Shown: positions 1 through 9,060 of the stretch, one piece after another | How the letters are laid out: every line of letters starts with the position of its first letter | Numbering within the stretch: the stretch's first letter is position 1 | DNA from: Bacillus sp. THAF10 | Lineage (GTDB): Bacteria; Bacillota; Bacilli; Bacillales; Bacillaceae_I | Direction: 5' to 3' | Length of the DNA stretch: 64,000 nucleotides | Assembly: GCF_009363695.1 (NCBI RefSeq) | Contig: NZ_CP045403.1 | Coordinates: 2,646,001-2,710,000 of the forward strand | Notes under the pieces: generated by a model | Database searches by the model: none | What the model was told of the DNA's origin: nothing | What the model saw: the letters and a program-made list of their open reading frames with translations, nothing else | Position numbers and translations under genes: made by a program

Positions 1-343
1 TAATACTTCCACCAAGATCAGCCATGTTTCCTGATTGGAATAGCAAAGGGATTGTAATAAAATCGTTAAAGAAACGATAATAAACCGCATTTGCATAAAG
101 AACAAAGGAAACGATAAAACTTGTGATAATTAAATATCGTTTCATGCCTTTTTCTTTAAAAAATAAACCTATTCCTGCAATTAATAAGATAAAGCTTAAC
201 GGATTAATAAACAAAATAAATTCTTGTTTTAGGGATTCAATTGTAATATTAAAGCTTGTTTTATAAACGATATAGGTTTTTACCCAAAGCAGCACAACTG
301 CTATTAAGATAAATGGAACTTTTGATTTAAAGGCTTGCTTCAT
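1..343 (-). CDS. yqgS: LtaS-family lipoteichoic acid synthase, N-terminal part (cut by window edge)
   Basis: This is the first 114 codons of a polytopic membrane protein that continues beyond position 1. The start ATG follows a strong GGAGG site (351-356). The visible part has three hydrophobic helices and ends in [10 protein letters not shown] followed by [11 protein letters not shown], a region typical of LtaS/YqgS/YfnI enzymes, which polymerise glycerol-phosphate on the outer face of the membrane. The catalytic sulfatase-like domain lies outside the window. Position next to glcK matches yqgS in B. subtilis. The preceding 287 bases (344-630) hold only its leader; I see no convincing promoter there. 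Confidence 0.85.
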   Translation of the reverse strand, partial: MKQAFKSKVPFILIAVVLLWVKTYIVYKTSFNITIESLKQEFILFINPLSFILLIAGIGLFFKEKGMKRYLIITSFIVSFVLYANAVYYRFFNDFITIPLLFQSGNMADLGGSI

Positions 344-630
344 CTACATTACCTCCTTATAGCAACAGTCACGGAAGCTCTTCCTTTTATTATTCTTATA
401 AGTATCTTATTAGATGTATTAAAAACAACTTTTTTAACTCGCCATTATTTTGACTAAAGCATATCTTAAAACTTTTTTAACAAAAAATCAATGGATAATT
501 AATACTGTCTTCATAAATAAAAAGTAGAATGCTAGTATAGGCATCGTATTTGCGTCACATTACTTAGACGTTGTACAAGCAAAAAAGTTTCAACTAAAAT
601 TAATGTTTTTAAATTTAGAATATTCAAAAC

Positions 631-661
631 AAAGAGGCTTCTTCCATGAAGAAGCCTCTTT
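631..661 (-). terminator. Intrinsic terminator of the yqgQ-glcK unit
   Basis: A perfect 14-bp stem (631-644 with 648-661) with a 3-nt loop is followed on the minus strand by a T-rich tail. It lies 64 bases after the glcK stop and separates glcK from yqgS. Confidence 0.85.
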
Positions 662-724
662 ACTAGCATTATTCACGCTTCCTTCTATCTTTTTTACCCA
701 TAAGATAGAGAGCATAAACCACTT

Positions 725-1684
725 TTATAATTTCATTTTTGCAAGGTACGCTGCTCCAATAACCCCCGCGTCGTTACCTAACGTAGCCTCTGCAACCTTC
801 ACACCTACTTTAGTTCGTGGGAAAAGATGTTTCACAAAATGTTCACGAACTGGGTTTAAAAGCTTATCTCCAGCTTTTGAGACGCCGCCACCAATGACGA
901 TCTTCTCTGGATTCATGGCATTTGCTAAATTCGCAAGAGCAAGTCCAAGATAAGAAGAAACGACTTCGACAACTTTCATTGCGGTTTCTTCTCCTTTTGC
1001 GCTTTGGTCAAAAACAAGCTTTGCTGAAAGTCCCTCTAGGGCTGCTAGTTCTTCTAATTTGCTTCCAGGATTTTTCTCGATTAACTCTTTAGCAATTCTT
1101 ACAATTGCCGTTGCGGAAGCCATCGTTTCCAAACATCCTGTTTTGCCACAATTACATGGTGCTCCACCTTCTGGTACAACTGTAATATGCCCTATTTCTC
1201 CACCAGCGCCATTAATTCCGTGAACGATTTCACCATTTGTTATAATACCACCGCCAACTCCTGTTCCAAGAGTCACACAAATTAAATCTTTCGATCCCTC
1301 TCCAGCACCCTTCCACATCTCACCGATCGCAGCTAGGTTTGCATCATTGTCCACAACAACTGGAAGTCCTGTTTCCACTTCTAGGAGGTCTTTTAGTGGA
1401 TAGTTTTCCCACCCGAGGTTAATCGCTTCATAAATCAAGCCTGTTGCCATATTAACAGGACCTGGTGCGCCCATTCCAAGAGCCTTTAATTTAGATTTTG
1501 ATTCACCTAATTCTTCCAACTTTTTATCGATTGCCTTTGCGATATCCGTTGTTATGTATTTTCCTTTTCCACTGATGTTTGTGACGATTTCCCATTTATG
1601 TACAATTTCCCCGTATTGAGAGATAAATGCCATTTTTATTGTCGTTCCACCTAAATCTACACCGACCAACCATTTATTATCCAC
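725..1684 (-). CDS. glcK: Glucokinase, ROK family
   Basis: The enzyme phosphorylates glucose with ATP at the entry of glycolysis in the cytoplasm. The N-terminus has the ATP-binding [11 protein letters not shown] motif. Further along are the ROK signature with the zinc-binding CNCGKTGC cluster (about residue 175) and the HXNE-like GGEIGH sequence. The frame is open further upstream, but the GTG at 1682-1684 has AAAGGTG at correct spacing, giving 319 residues, close to B. subtilis GlcK. It lies 15 bases after yqgQ and is cotranscribed with it, as in other bacilli. No defect seen. Confidence 0.93.
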   Translation of the reverse strand: MDNKWLVGVDLGGTTIKMAFISQYGEIVHKWEIVTNISGKGKYITTDIAKAIDKKLEELGESKSKLKALGMGAPGPVNMATGLIYEAINLGWENYPLKDLLEVETGLPVVVDNDANLAAIGEMWKGAGEGSKDLICVTLGTGVGGGIITNGEIVHGINGAGGEIGHITVVPEGGAPCNCGKTGCLETMASATAIVRIAKELIEKNPGSKLEELAALEGLSAKLVFDQSAKGEETAMKVVEVVSSYLGLALANLANAMNPEKIVIGGGVSKAGDKLLNPVREHFVKHLFPRTKVGVKVAEATLGNDAGVIGAAYLAKMKL

Positions 1685-1699
1685 TACTCTCACCTTTTC

Positions 1700-1891
1700 T
1701 TACTGTATTTTAGATAATTCTTTCCTCATAAGTATCATGGCAGATTGAAAGCTTTTTGCATCGAGCATGTTGGAGAGATAGAGTTCTCTTATTTCCTCTT
1801 CCATCATTTCAATGTCTGCCTTCTTATCACCTGTATAGACAAAGATACCAAAGTTTTTTAATAATTGTCTCACGTCATACATTGTGTTCAT
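1700..1891 (-). CDS. yqgQ: YqgQ family small protein (DUF910)
   Basis: This 63-residue protein begins MYDVRQLLK after a second possible start three codons upstream and contains the conserved GIFVYTGD and EIRELY stretches of the YqgQ family. The structure of the B. subtilis protein is known to be a small helical bundle, but its function is not established. An AAGGTG ribosome site precedes the ATG. It always sits upstream of glcK in bacilli, which suggests translational or functional coupling to glucokinase, but nothing in the sequence shows a catalytic role. Confidence 0.85.
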   Translation of the reverse strand: MNTMYDVRQLLKNFGIFVYTGDKKADIEMMEEEIRELYLSNMLDAKSFQSAMILMRKELSKIQ

Positions 1892-1977
1892 ACTTTCACC
1901 TTTTCCTTGGTGTTTGTTCCATTTTTAGTATATCGGATTCATTAGTAACGTCAAGGATGATTGTGTGTAATACCGCT

Positions 1978-2020
1978 GTTGATTTTGGCGAAATGGCTCC
2001 GCGTCCTGCGGGGCCAATCA
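1978..2020. repeat. Short copy of the GC-rich dispersed repeat (copy A)
   Basis: This 43-base segment starts with the left end (GTTGATT...GGCTCCGCGTCCTGCGG) and ends with the right end (CCAATCAA) of the element found in full at 38587, 46978 and 47953. The centre is missing, so it looks like an internally deleted copy. It lies between the spoVAF terminator and the yqgQ leader. Confidence 0.7.
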
Positions 2021-2021
2021 A

Positions 2022-2047
2022 AAAACAGCCCTATTATGGGCTGTTTT
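2022..2047 (-). terminator. Intrinsic terminator of spoVAF
   Basis: A 10-bp stem (2022-2031 with 2038-2047) and a 6-nt loop lie immediately after the spoVAF stop codon. The minus-strand arm ends in four T residues. Confidence 0.8.
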
Positions 2048-2050
2048 GGA

Positions 2051-3517
2051 TTACCGATCCGGGTCTTCCGAGTGAAGGATGACTGGTCGGCGGTTTTTTA
2101 GTGGGATTGGCGATCGAATCAAGACATCTCTAAAGCCTCGATAATTGAACGGGATAAACGGCCAGAGATATGGTACTTTGTATGATTTCATCGACATTAG
2201 GAACAGCACAAGTCCCAGTAAACCTATCATAAAGCCAATCACACCGAAGAAGAAAGTTAATCCCAGCATAACAAACCTTATCAGTCTGTTGGCCAAGCTT
2301 AATTCATAGCTCGGTGTCGCAAAAGTCCCAATTGCTGCAATAGCTAGGTAAAGGATAATTTCAGGGACAAATAATCCTACCTTCACCGCAACATCTCCAA
2401 TTAATATGGCGGCAACCAGACCTAGTGCCGTCCCTAATGATGTGGGGGTATGTATAGCGGCCATCCTTAGCATGTCCATTCCAACTTCAATAATGAGAAT
2501 TTGCACGATCAAAGGCACCGTTCCTGTTTCACTTGGACCAACATAGGATAGCTGCTCTGGTAAAAGCTGCGTATTGGTTGCAAGAAGAAACCATAATGGA
2601 AGAATAAATATGGATGCCCATACTGCAAAAAATCGAACTAAACGCAAATATGCTCCTACAACAGGTTTATTTCGGTATTCCTCTGCATGTTGGAGGTGAT
2701 GCCAAAACGTTGCAGGTGTAATAATAACACTTGGAGAATTATCAACGATGACAAGTACATGTCCTTCATAAAGATGGGCAGCAGCTGTATCAGGTCGCTC
2801 TGTAAATCTCACTGTCGGATAAGGATTCCAATGCCTTCCTCCAACAAATTCTTCGAGGGTTTTTTCCGCCATCGGTAAGCCGTCTGTATCAATATTCTCT
2901 AATGAAGATTTTATTTCTTCCACTAGCTTTGGGTCAGCGAGTTCATCAAGATAACATAAGCTTATATCTGTTTTTGACCTTCTTCCTACCTGTAAGTATT
3001 CCATTCTTAACGAACTATCTCTTACACGTCTTCTTATTAAGGCACAATTAAATACCATGGTTTCTACAAACCCATCCCGTGAACCACGAACCACTCTTTC
3101 CATATCTGGTTCTTCCGGACCCCTAACAGGATAGGTCCTAGAATCAATCACTACGGCTTCCTCTAATCCCTCAACTATGAGAACAGTCGGACCGGATAGT
3201 ACCATATCGACGACATGCTCAAGGTCATCTGTTTTTTCAATCTCTACATATGGGATATATGTTTTTAACAATTTATCTAAGGGATGTTCTTCTAAATCCT
3301 CAGGAAGCAAATCCGAAAGAAATTTCATAAGGAAGAGCATGATGTCATCTTTGCCGAACCCGTCTACCAGGAACATGGTAATTTTTCTTCCTGCATAATG
3401 GAGATCAAGAGAGATTAAGTCAAAGCTTTTATCAACGGCCATTCTTTCCTTTAAATACCCAACGTCCTTGTCGAAATCCCCGGACATTTTCTTTTCTGGT
3501 TTGTGCCAGGTCATCAT
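2051..3517 (-). CDS. spoVAF: Stage V sporulation protein AF, GerA-type spore germination family
   Basis: The protein (488 residues from the start chosen) has the GerA architecture. A soluble N-terminal half of about 280 residues is followed by several membrane helices containing the family stretch MLRMAAIHTPTSLGTALGL and FATPSYELSLANR. It most resembles SpoVAF, an inner-spore-membrane protein that works with the dipicolinate channel and germinant receptors. The ATG at 3515-3517 (a second ATG follows directly) has AAGGAGGTG upstream. The open frame extends nine codons further but without a ribosome site. It is not next to other spoVA genes here. A GerAA-type subunit is the alternative reading, less likely because no GerAB or GerAC gene follows. 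Confidence 0.8.
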   Translation of the reverse strand: MMTWHKPEKKMSGDFDKDVGYLKERMAVDKSFDLISLDLHYAGRKITMFLVDGFGKDDIMLFLMKFLSDLLPEDLEEHPLDKLLKTYIPYVEIEKTDDLEHVVDMVLSGPTVLIVEGLEEAVVIDSRTYPVRGPEEPDMERVVRGSRDGFVETMVFNCALIRRRVRDSSLRMEYLQVGRRSKTDISLCYLDELADPKLVEEIKSSLENIDTDGLPMAEKTLEEFVGGRHWNPYPTVRFTERPDTAAAHLYEGHVLVIVDNSPSVIITPATFWHHLQHAEEYRNKPVVGAYLRLVRFFAVWASIFILPLWFLLATNTQLLPEQLSYVGPSETGTVPLIVQILIIEVGMDMLRMAAIHTPTSLGTALGLVAAILIGDVAVKVGLFVPEIILYLAIAAIGTFATPSYELSLANRLIRFVMLGLTFFFGVIGFMIGLLGLVLFLMSMKSYKVPYLWPFIPFNYRGFRDVLIRSPIPLKNRRPVILHSEDPDR

Positions 3518-3606
3518 AAGCACCTCCTTATTCAGGCTTATCAAGAAAAACGAATTTCATTTATTCATTTTTTACCATTCGATCGTAAATCATGCACAAA
3601 AGTAAA

Positions 3607-3634
3607 GAGACTGCCAATCTTTTATGACAGTCTC
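3607..3634 (-). terminator. Probable intrinsic terminator after gluP
   Basis: A 7-bp stem (3607-3613 with 3628-3634), extendable past one mismatch, ends at the gluP stop. The T tract is short, so termination may be partial. Confidence 0.5.
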
Positions 3635-3636
3635 CG

Positions 3637-5157
3637 TTAATCCATATCTAATTGTTTTCTTACTTCCGTTCTTACATTTATATAATTTTCTCCAGATGAA
3701 TCTAACTCAATTGCTTTGTTGATTGAATCTAGTGCTTTTTCCCACTCTTCTTGCTTCACAAAAGCAAGAGATAGATTATAATGAGCTTCGTGCAAGTCTG
3801 GCTCTAGTGAAACTAACTTTTCTAATTGACGAATTGCTTCTTCAACTTTTCCCTCTTCTAAATTAATATACGATAAATAAAACAGCATTTGAGGAAAATT
3901 TTCTTCCTTGCCCTCTAAAGCTGAAAGGGTATTTCTAGCTTCTTGAAGATTACCTTCTTGAATTTGTTTTTCAGCTTGATTCAACAAAGCTGCAGGATTT
4001 TCTGCATGAAATCCTTGATTTAACATGAAGGTGGTGGCTCCAACGGCAATTACTAGCCCAAATAACCTGTGAAGATATTTTTTATGCTGTGGCAAATGTA
4101 CAGTGGCTGATGCTAAAAATCCTCCAATAAGACCGCCAATATGACCTGCATTATCAATACCAGGAATGGTAAATCCAATCGCTAAATTTATCCCAATCAA
4201 AACAAGAATATTCGCTCCCATCGTACGGAAGAAAATCTTCGGATGAACGATACCAAGAAAAAGCAACGCTCCAAAGCAACCAAAAATTGCTCCCGATGCT
4301 CCTGCTGAAAGCGAAGGAGAAAATACAAAGCTTGCAAGTGAGCCTGAAAAGCCTGCAAATAGATAGATAATGAGAAAACGAAAGTTACCGTAAATCCTCT
4401 CAACGGCAACTCCTAAATAGAACAATGCCATCGTATTTAGGAGCAAATGGATCATTCCAATATGAAGAACGATGGGAGTAAAAAAACGCCACCATTCGCC
4501 TTCTAAGATGGCCTGATTAAACTTCGCCCCATATTTCACTAAAGTTTCAGGATTTTGGCTACCTCCATTTGTTTCCAAAATATAAAACATGATGAGATGA
4601 AAAAGAATAAAAATATAGGTGAAAAACGGTTTCCCTTGCTGAAAGAGCTGCTTTTCTTTATTGACCTTTTGCTGAGACGTCGTTAAAATGGTTTCTTTTA
4701 AATGAAAAATTTCCATTTCATCCATTTCTTTATAATTATCCACGTTCAGTTCTGTACCTATAAAGGAAGAAATTTGCGCAACTGACTGATCACGATTGCC
4801 CTCATGAAGAACGATAGATGACACGGTAACTTTGTTCTTTTCATAAGGGTCTTTTACTCGAAATTCCCAGTCATCTACAGGGGGATAGGTGCTTACATAG
4901 ATATTTACAGCTTGTAAGCTTCTTTTACCGAGCTGTTTCTTAAATTCCACTACTTGCTGCGATACATATTCAAGGTCTCGTTGTAACCAGGTACTCCAAT
5001 CAAGGTCATATCGATAGAGCCGTATGATAGGTGCCTTTTTATTGGAAAGTCCCTCTAACCATACTTCTTTTTGTTCAGATGATATATGTATAATTCGATA
5101 GTCTTTTTCTATCACTAGCTGTTGAACTAATTGCCAAAATATACTTTCTTGATTCAA
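3637..5157 (-). CDS. gluP: Rhomboid intramembrane serine protease with C-terminal TPR repeats
   Basis: This is the GluP/YqgP rhomboid, 506 residues. Residues 1-170 form a cytoplasmic domain, followed by a rhomboid core of about seven helices with the catalytic serine in GASGAIFG and the histidine in HIGGLIGG, and a conserved HLLLN asparagine-histidine motif. From about residue 385 to the end lie two to three TPR repeats (YLSYINLEEGKVEEA, YNLSLAFVKQEEWEKA). In B. subtilis the protease cuts membrane proteins such as the magnesium transporter MgtE. The ATG follows GGAGGTG. A terminator on each side suggests a single-gene unit. Confidence 0.93.
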   Translation of the reverse strand: MNQESIFWQLVQQLVIEKDYRIIHISSEQKEVWLEGLSNKKAPIIRLYRYDLDWSTWLQRDLEYVSQQVVEFKKQLGKRSLQAVNIYVSTYPPVDDWEFRVKDPYEKNKVTVSSIVLHEGNRDQSVAQISSFIGTELNVDNYKEMDEMEIFHLKETILTTSQQKVNKEKQLFQQGKPFFTYIFILFHLIMFYILETNGGSQNPETLVKYGAKFNQAILEGEWWRFFTPIVLHIGMIHLLLNTMALFYLGVAVERIYGNFRFLIIYLFAGFSGSLASFVFSPSLSAGASGAIFGCFGALLFLGIVHPKIFFRTMGANILVLIGINLAIGFTIPGIDNAGHIGGLIGGFLASATVHLPQHKKYLHRLFGLVIAVGATTFMLNQGFHAENPAALLNQAEKQIQEGNLQEARNTLSALEGKEENFPQMLFYLSYINLEEGKVEEAIRQLEKLVSLEPDLHEAHYNLSLAFVKQEEWEKALDSINKAIELDSSGENYINVRTEVRKQLDMD

Positions 5158-5216
5158 AGGCTCACCTCCTAAGTCTTTTTATTTTAAATGTTATTAACTA
5201 AAATGTAAAAAAATAA

Positions 5217-5240
5217 CGGCCTAGGATTCTCTCCTGGCCG
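5217..5240 (-). terminator. Intrinsic terminator of the chemoreceptor gene
   Basis: The stem pairs 5217-5221 with 5236-5240 and 5223-5226 with 5232-5235, with one bulged base and a 5-nt loop. A run of T residues follows on the minus strand. Confidence 0.75.
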
Positions 5241-5250
5241 ATTAAAATTT

Positions 5251-6975
5251 TTAAATATGAAATCTAGTGGTAATTTGAGATAAAGAAGAGGATAAAACCC
5301 GTAATTTTTGACCGATGCTATTTATGTATTCGATTTGAGAAACCTGATTCTCTCCTGCAAGTAACATTTCCTCAGAGCTTGCGGATGTTTCCTGAGATAC
5401 AGACAAAAGTCCATCTGCCGCATTTTCTAAATTTGGTAAAATATCTTCCCATTGCTTTAGGTCATTATCTACACTCGTAAGTTTCAGATGAACCGTAGCC
5501 ATTTCTTTTAATAATTCATGAAACACCAATTTTGAATTTTTCGCTGTTTCAAGGTTCGTTTTCATTTTCATGTGCATCTCTTCAAATTCTTGAGCTGCAG
5601 AAAAAGTAACTCCCTCCATGTTGCTAATAGAATTAGTTATCTCTTCCGTGGCAGAAGATGCTTGGTCCGCAAGTATTCTTACTTCTTTAGCAACAACTGC
5701 AAAACCTCTACCAGCCTCACCCGCCCGCGCAGCTTCAATTGTTGCATTAAGCGCAAGCAATTTAGTCTGTTCGGAAATTCCTTTAATTAATCCAACCAAA
5801 CTAGATATTGCTTTGGAATACTCTTTTACATTATTGATGGTTTTTGTAAATGTATCAAATTCATCTTTAAAGCTTGTGATATTTCCAATTAATGAATCTA
5901 TATTTTGTTTTCCAATTTCTCCTGAGTCCTTCATGCTATTTGCGCTCAAAAATAAATCCTTCATTTTTGTTTGCATCTGGACAATTTGCTCTTTCATTTC
6001 TTTAAAATGACTAACACTTTCCTCAGAGCTTGCAGCAGTTTGGACAGCACCATCCTTCACCATTTGAACAGAGGATATGAGTTGGTGGGTAGACACCAAT
6101 GATTCTTCTGAGGAGGTACCTAATTCACTTCCCGTTTCTTTTAGTTGAGTGGTAGTTTCCTTCAAACTTTCAATAATATCTTTCATTTGATCCATCATCG
6201 TGTTATAGCTTTTATGTAAGGAAGTTAATTCAGGTATGGTGCTGTGTATATCGTTAATCGTATTTAAATTTCCATTCCTTCCTGCTCTCATCGTCTCTTG
6301 TAAAATGGACAAAGGCTTAGTAATGGTTCGGACAAATAGCATCGTCAAAGCTACAAAGAGTAAAAAACTAATGAAGATGGTACCTATTGTGAAGTAGCCC
6401 ATTTCATGAACAGGACCAAAATAAGTCCTAGTAGGAATAATTAATCCATACACACCATTTATTTCTGAAATATTTTTATAGCTTATCGTATAAGAAATTC
6501 CATCTATATTCGTTTGCAGAACACCGTGTTCATTATCTAACATGTCATTGACGATAGAGTCTGGTATTTGCGGCAATTGATTTTCACTTACTTGATAAGG
6601 AGTGACTACCCCATTTTCGAGGTGAAAAAATTGTGAAAGAATGCCATCACTTTCAAGTTTTTCTTTTTGAACTCGGACATTTACTTCTAACTGCTGCTTA
6701 AAATAATCCGTATCACTTACATACATAAATTGCAATGATTCTGCAATGTAATCCATTAGTTCCGTTTCTCTAAGTAATCGTTTTTCCAGACTATCGGTAG
6801 TCATATCTTTTGCTTTAAAATAGGCACTCGCCCCCACGATGAGAATAGAAATAAGAAAGATTGTAGAGAAAAGTAAAAGCAATCGTGAGCCTAAGTTTAC
6901 TTTTTTTATGAGTGTATGATACCTATTTCTAAGCTTTTGAAGATTAATTTTCAAGCAAGTGTCCCCCTGTCTCAT
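5251..6975 (-). CDS. Methyl-accepting chemotaxis protein
   Basis: A membrane helix at about residues 30-52 is followed by an extracytoplasmic sensing domain of about 140 residues, a second helix near 195-218, a HAMP linker and a long coiled-coil signalling domain. The signalling tip is the conserved [20 protein letters not shown] followed by [12 protein letters not shown], which binds CheA/CheW. Ligand is unknown. The ATG at 6975 has a weak site (GAAAGG). A TTG at 6954, preceded by AGGGGGA, is an equally good start. It is flanked by terminators and no other chemotaxis gene is near, so it is a stand-alone receptor. Confidence 0.88.
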   Translation of the reverse strand: MRQGDTCLKINLQKLRNRYHTLIKKVNLGSRLLLLFSTIFLISILIVGASAYFKAKDMTTDSLEKRLLRETELMDYIAESLQFMYVSDTDYFKQQLEVNVRVQKEKLESDGILSQFFHLENGVVTPYQVSENQLPQIPDSIVNDMLDNEHGVLQTNIDGISYTISYKNISEINGVYGLIIPTRTYFGPVHEMGYFTIGTIFISFLLFVALTMLFVRTITKPLSILQETMRAGRNGNLNTINDIHSTIPELTSLHKSYNTMMDQMKDIIESLKETTTQLKETGSELGTSSEESLVSTHQLISSVQMVKDGAVQTAASSEESVSHFKEMKEQIVQMQTKMKDLFLSANSMKDSGEIGKQNIDSLIGNITSFKDEFDTFTKTINNVKEYSKAISSLVGLIKGISEQTKLLALNATIEAARAGEAGRGFAVVAKEVRILADQASSATEEITNSISNMEGVTFSAAQEFEEMHMKMKTNLETAKNSKLVFHELLKEMATVHLKLTSVDNDLKQWEDILPNLENAADGLLSVSQETSASSEEMLLAGENQVSQIEYINSIGQKLRVLSSSLSQITTRFHI

Positions 6976-7056
6976 GTACCTTTCGACAAGAATATTACAG
7001 GAAAAATATTAACGTATTGTAAATTTAATGTAATTTTTGTAGATAATATAGAAAAA

Positions 7057-7081
7057 GGGCCGAAAAAATTTCTTCCGGCCC
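7057..7081 (-). terminator. Intrinsic terminator after yqgO
   Basis: A GC-rich 6-bp stem (7057-7062 with 7076-7081) is followed on the minus strand by five T residues. Confidence 0.7.
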
Positions 7082-7094
7082 GAATTATTATAGA

Positions 7095-7274
7095 TTATCC
7101 TCTAAAAACAGAGTGCATAAAGCGGTCTCTCACAAATGGAATGTCCAAGCCGAATGCAACGACAAATCGTCTGATACTGCTCACACCTAAAATATAATTT
7201 AGGATTTTGTAGCGGCTTTTGTATATGGCGTATGACCCTACTGATATCAGAAATATCCTTAATAAAAATCCCAT
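7095..7274 (-). CDS. yqgO: YqgO-like small membrane-associated protein
   Basis: This 59-residue protein has a hydrophobic N-terminus (GFLLRIFLISVGSYAIYK) and a basic C-terminal half (FVRDRFMHSVFRG). The frame is open for 24 more codons, but AGGAGG is spaced seven bases from the ATG at 7272-7274, which fixes the start. Length and position between yqgN and gluP match B. subtilis YqgO. Function unknown. A weak stem with a G:T pair near 7311-7338 may partly separate it from the upstream DUF92 gene. Confidence 0.72.
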   Translation of the reverse strand: MGFLLRIFLISVGSYAIYKSRYKILNYILGVSSIRRFVVAFGLDIPFVRDRFMHSVFRG

Positions 7275-7345
7275 TATCATCCCTCCTGTTATTATTCTGC
7301 TTAAAAAAGAAAAAAACATGCTTGAAAGACATGCTTTTATCAACA

Positions 7346-8146
7346 TTAAATTAAAATAGAAAAAAACAAGGCTGCTAGACTTGTTAGAGCGATAGCGGAT
7401 ACATTGACAGCGTCATTTGTCATCAGGGATAAGCCTCTTGTTCTTGTTGATGGTACGTTGCAATGCGATTTATTTTCTATGACCTTTCCACAAACCTCAC
7501 AGCGGTACTGAGCTTGTAATGTAGCGCCTAGAATCGTATCTAAAAAACATCCTGCAACCCCTGAAATCACAATCAGAAGAACATCAGAAAGAGTTATAGA
7601 CTGAAAAAACGCATAGGAGAATACAGCAATAAGAGCTGAACCTGCGATAGCTGCGAAGGTCCCTAACACCGAGACCGCTCCAGAAGTCCCTCTTTCCACT
7701 TTCCTCCAAGAAAAAAATGAGACCGGTAACCTTTTGCTTAATGATCCAATTTCTGATGCCCACGTATCTGCATTCGCAACCGCTATACTAGTAACAAAGC
7801 CAAACACCCAATATTCTGAAGGAAAGAAATAATGTAACACACCAAATAATCCAGGAACCATGCCATTGGCAAACACTTGAATGATATCCCGTTTCGAACC
7901 TTTACCATGCAATTCTTCCATCGTTGCTTTTTTTCGTTTCTTAAACTTACTCCAAAAGCTAGAACTAACGAAAAACACACCAATTAATAGAAGACCATAT
8001 CCATTGAAGCCAATGGCAATCAAAATGCCGATTATGATCGTTCCAAATGCTCCTGATGACGAAAGTGCCTTTAAGTAAAAACCACCGATTGCCAAACAGA
8101 CAATTCCTAAGAATAGAACAATACTATTTTCTAATAATGGTGTCAT
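7346..8146 (-). CDS. DUF92 / TMEM19 family integral membrane protein
   Basis: The 266-residue protein has about six to seven hydrophobic helices and the family stretch NADTWASEIG followed by VERGTSGAVS. DUF92 proteins include plant phytyl-phosphate kinases, so a kinase or CTP-dependent transferase role at the membrane is possible, but it is not shown here. The start overlaps the end of yqgN by 23 bases and uses a GAGGG site inside yqgN, so the two genes are translationally coupled. The last part carries two cysteines (CEVCGK) and a His/Cys-containing loop. Confidence 0.8.
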   Translation of the reverse strand: MTPLLENSIVLFLGIVCLAIGGFYLKALSSSGAFGTIIIGILIAIGFNGYGLLLIGVFFVSSSFWSKFKKRKKATMEELHGKGSKRDIIQVFANGMVPGLFGVLHYFFPSEYWVFGFVTSIAVANADTWASEIGSLSKRLPVSFFSWRKVERGTSGAVSVLGTFAAIAGSALIAVFSYAFFQSITLSDVLLIVISGVAGCFLDTILGATLQAQYRCEVCGKVIENKSHCNVPSTRTRGLSLMTNDAVNVSAIALTSLAALFFSILI

Positions 8147-8699
8147 ACTCGCCCTCGTTCGTCATTATTTTATGTACTGGTATATCGTAGTTCTCTTTTG
8201 GAACTTGGTTCACTATTTGTTCCTGAAATGCCAAGGCAAATTTATGTCCAGTGAAGTCTATCAAGAAACGATCATAATAGCCTCCACCAAAGCCAATACG
8301 GTACCCGGCAGTATCAAATATCAATCCAGGAACCAGCAGCATGTCCATCATATTTTTACCCATCGGCGCTGTCTCTTCCACAATCGGTTCTTTTAAGCCA
8401 AAATAGACTGTTTCCAATTGGTGAAACCCCTCAATGGAAAAGAATGTCATCTCTTTATTTTTGGGATAACATTTTGGCACAGCGACGCGTTTACCTTCTC
8501 CCCAAGCAGCTTCTATAATATTTTTCGTATCGACCTCAGGAATTCTAGATATTGTAACTCCTATGGTAGCAGCATTCTTCCACTCTTTTGAAGTAAAAAA
8601 TCTCTCCTGGATCATTTTTGATTTTAGTTCATATTCCCTTTGACTAATCGTACTTAGCCTAGCTTTCATTTGCTGTCTCATTTGCTCTTTCACGCTCAT
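8124..8699 (-). CDS. yqgN: 5-formyltetrahydrofolate cyclo-ligase
   Basis: The enzyme (MTHFS) converts 5-formyl-THF to 5,10-methenyl-THF with ATP. The diagnostic C-terminal sequence PGLIFDTAGYRIGFGGGYYD is present, together with an N-terminal basic KxxMR-type helix. Length (191 residues) is normal. The ATG at 8697-8699 is used here; the TTG directly before it at 8702 is better spaced from GGAG and may be the true start. Same neighbourhood as yqgN of B. subtilis, upstream of the coupled DUF92 gene. Confidence 0.92.
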   Translation of the reverse strand: MSVKEQMRQQMKARLSTISQREYELKSKMIQERFFTSKEWKNAATIGVTISRIPEVDTKNIIEAAWGEGKRVAVPKCYPKNKEMTFFSIEGFHQLETVYFGLKEPIVEETAPMGKNMMDMLLVPGLIFDTAGYRIGFGGGYYDRFLIDFTGHKFALAFQEQIVNQVPKENYDIPVHKIMTNEGEYDTIIRK

Positions 8700-8799
8700 C
8701 AATACACCACTCCCTGTTGTTTCTTCCGATTTAAAGATACCAAATTCACACTCGAAAAACTATGTTGATATAAAAAGTCGACTTGTTCTTAAAAAAAAC

Positions 8800-8828
8800 T
8801 GGATTTCATGAAAAATAAGTGATACTAT
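8800..8828 (+). promoter_or_regulatory. Probable SigA promoter of rpmG
   Basis: A weak -35 (TGGATT, 8800-8805) and a -10 (TACTAT, 8823-8828) are separated by 17 bases. No palindrome resembling a Zur operator overlaps them. Confidence 0.5.
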
Positions 8829-8871
8829 AGTAAGGTCTGAATGGAAAGTTTTTATGTTTGGAGGGATAATG

Positions 8872-9021
8872 ATGCGCGTTAACGTAACTTTAGCTTGTAC
8901 TGAAACTGGAGATCGTAACTATATTACTACTAAAAATAAACGTAACAACCCAGATCGTCTTGAGCTTAAAAAATACAGCCCAAGATTGAAAAAAGTAACT
9001 GTACACCGTGAAACAAAATAA
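8872..9021 (+). CDS. rpmG: Ribosomal protein L33, cysteine-poor form
   Basis: This 49-residue basic protein of the large ribosomal subunit begins [17 protein letters not shown] and ends HRETK, the usual length and sequence of bacterial L33. Zinc-binding L33 has two CxxC pairs. Here only Cys9 remains (T12, S36 and L39 stand at the other positions), so it cannot hold zinc and is a C-minus form. The ATG at 8872 is spaced seven bases from GGAGG; the ATG directly before it is too close. A terminator follows immediately. rpmG next to yqgN is the same order as in B. subtilis. Confidence 0.95.
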   Translation: MRVNVTLACTETGDRNYITTKNKRNNPDRLELKKYSPRLKKVTVHRETK

Positions 9022-9055
9022 GCAGCCAGGATTTTCCTGTCTGCTTATTTTTTTT
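9021..9055 (+). terminator. Intrinsic terminator of rpmG
   Basis: The stem pairs 9021-9025 with 9041-9045 and 9028-9031 with 9035-9038, followed by a long T run on the plus strand. Confidence 0.85.
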
Positions 9056-9060
9056 GCCCA

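Noticed and set aside
603..953. 116-codon plus-strand frame antisense to glcK
   Set aside because: It runs through the glcK terminator and the antisense of a clear ROK kinase; no ribosome site.
7095..7346. Longer 83-residue version of yqgO
   Set aside because: The extra N-terminal 24 codons have no ribosome site, while AGGAGG fits the internal ATG and the resulting length matches YqgO.
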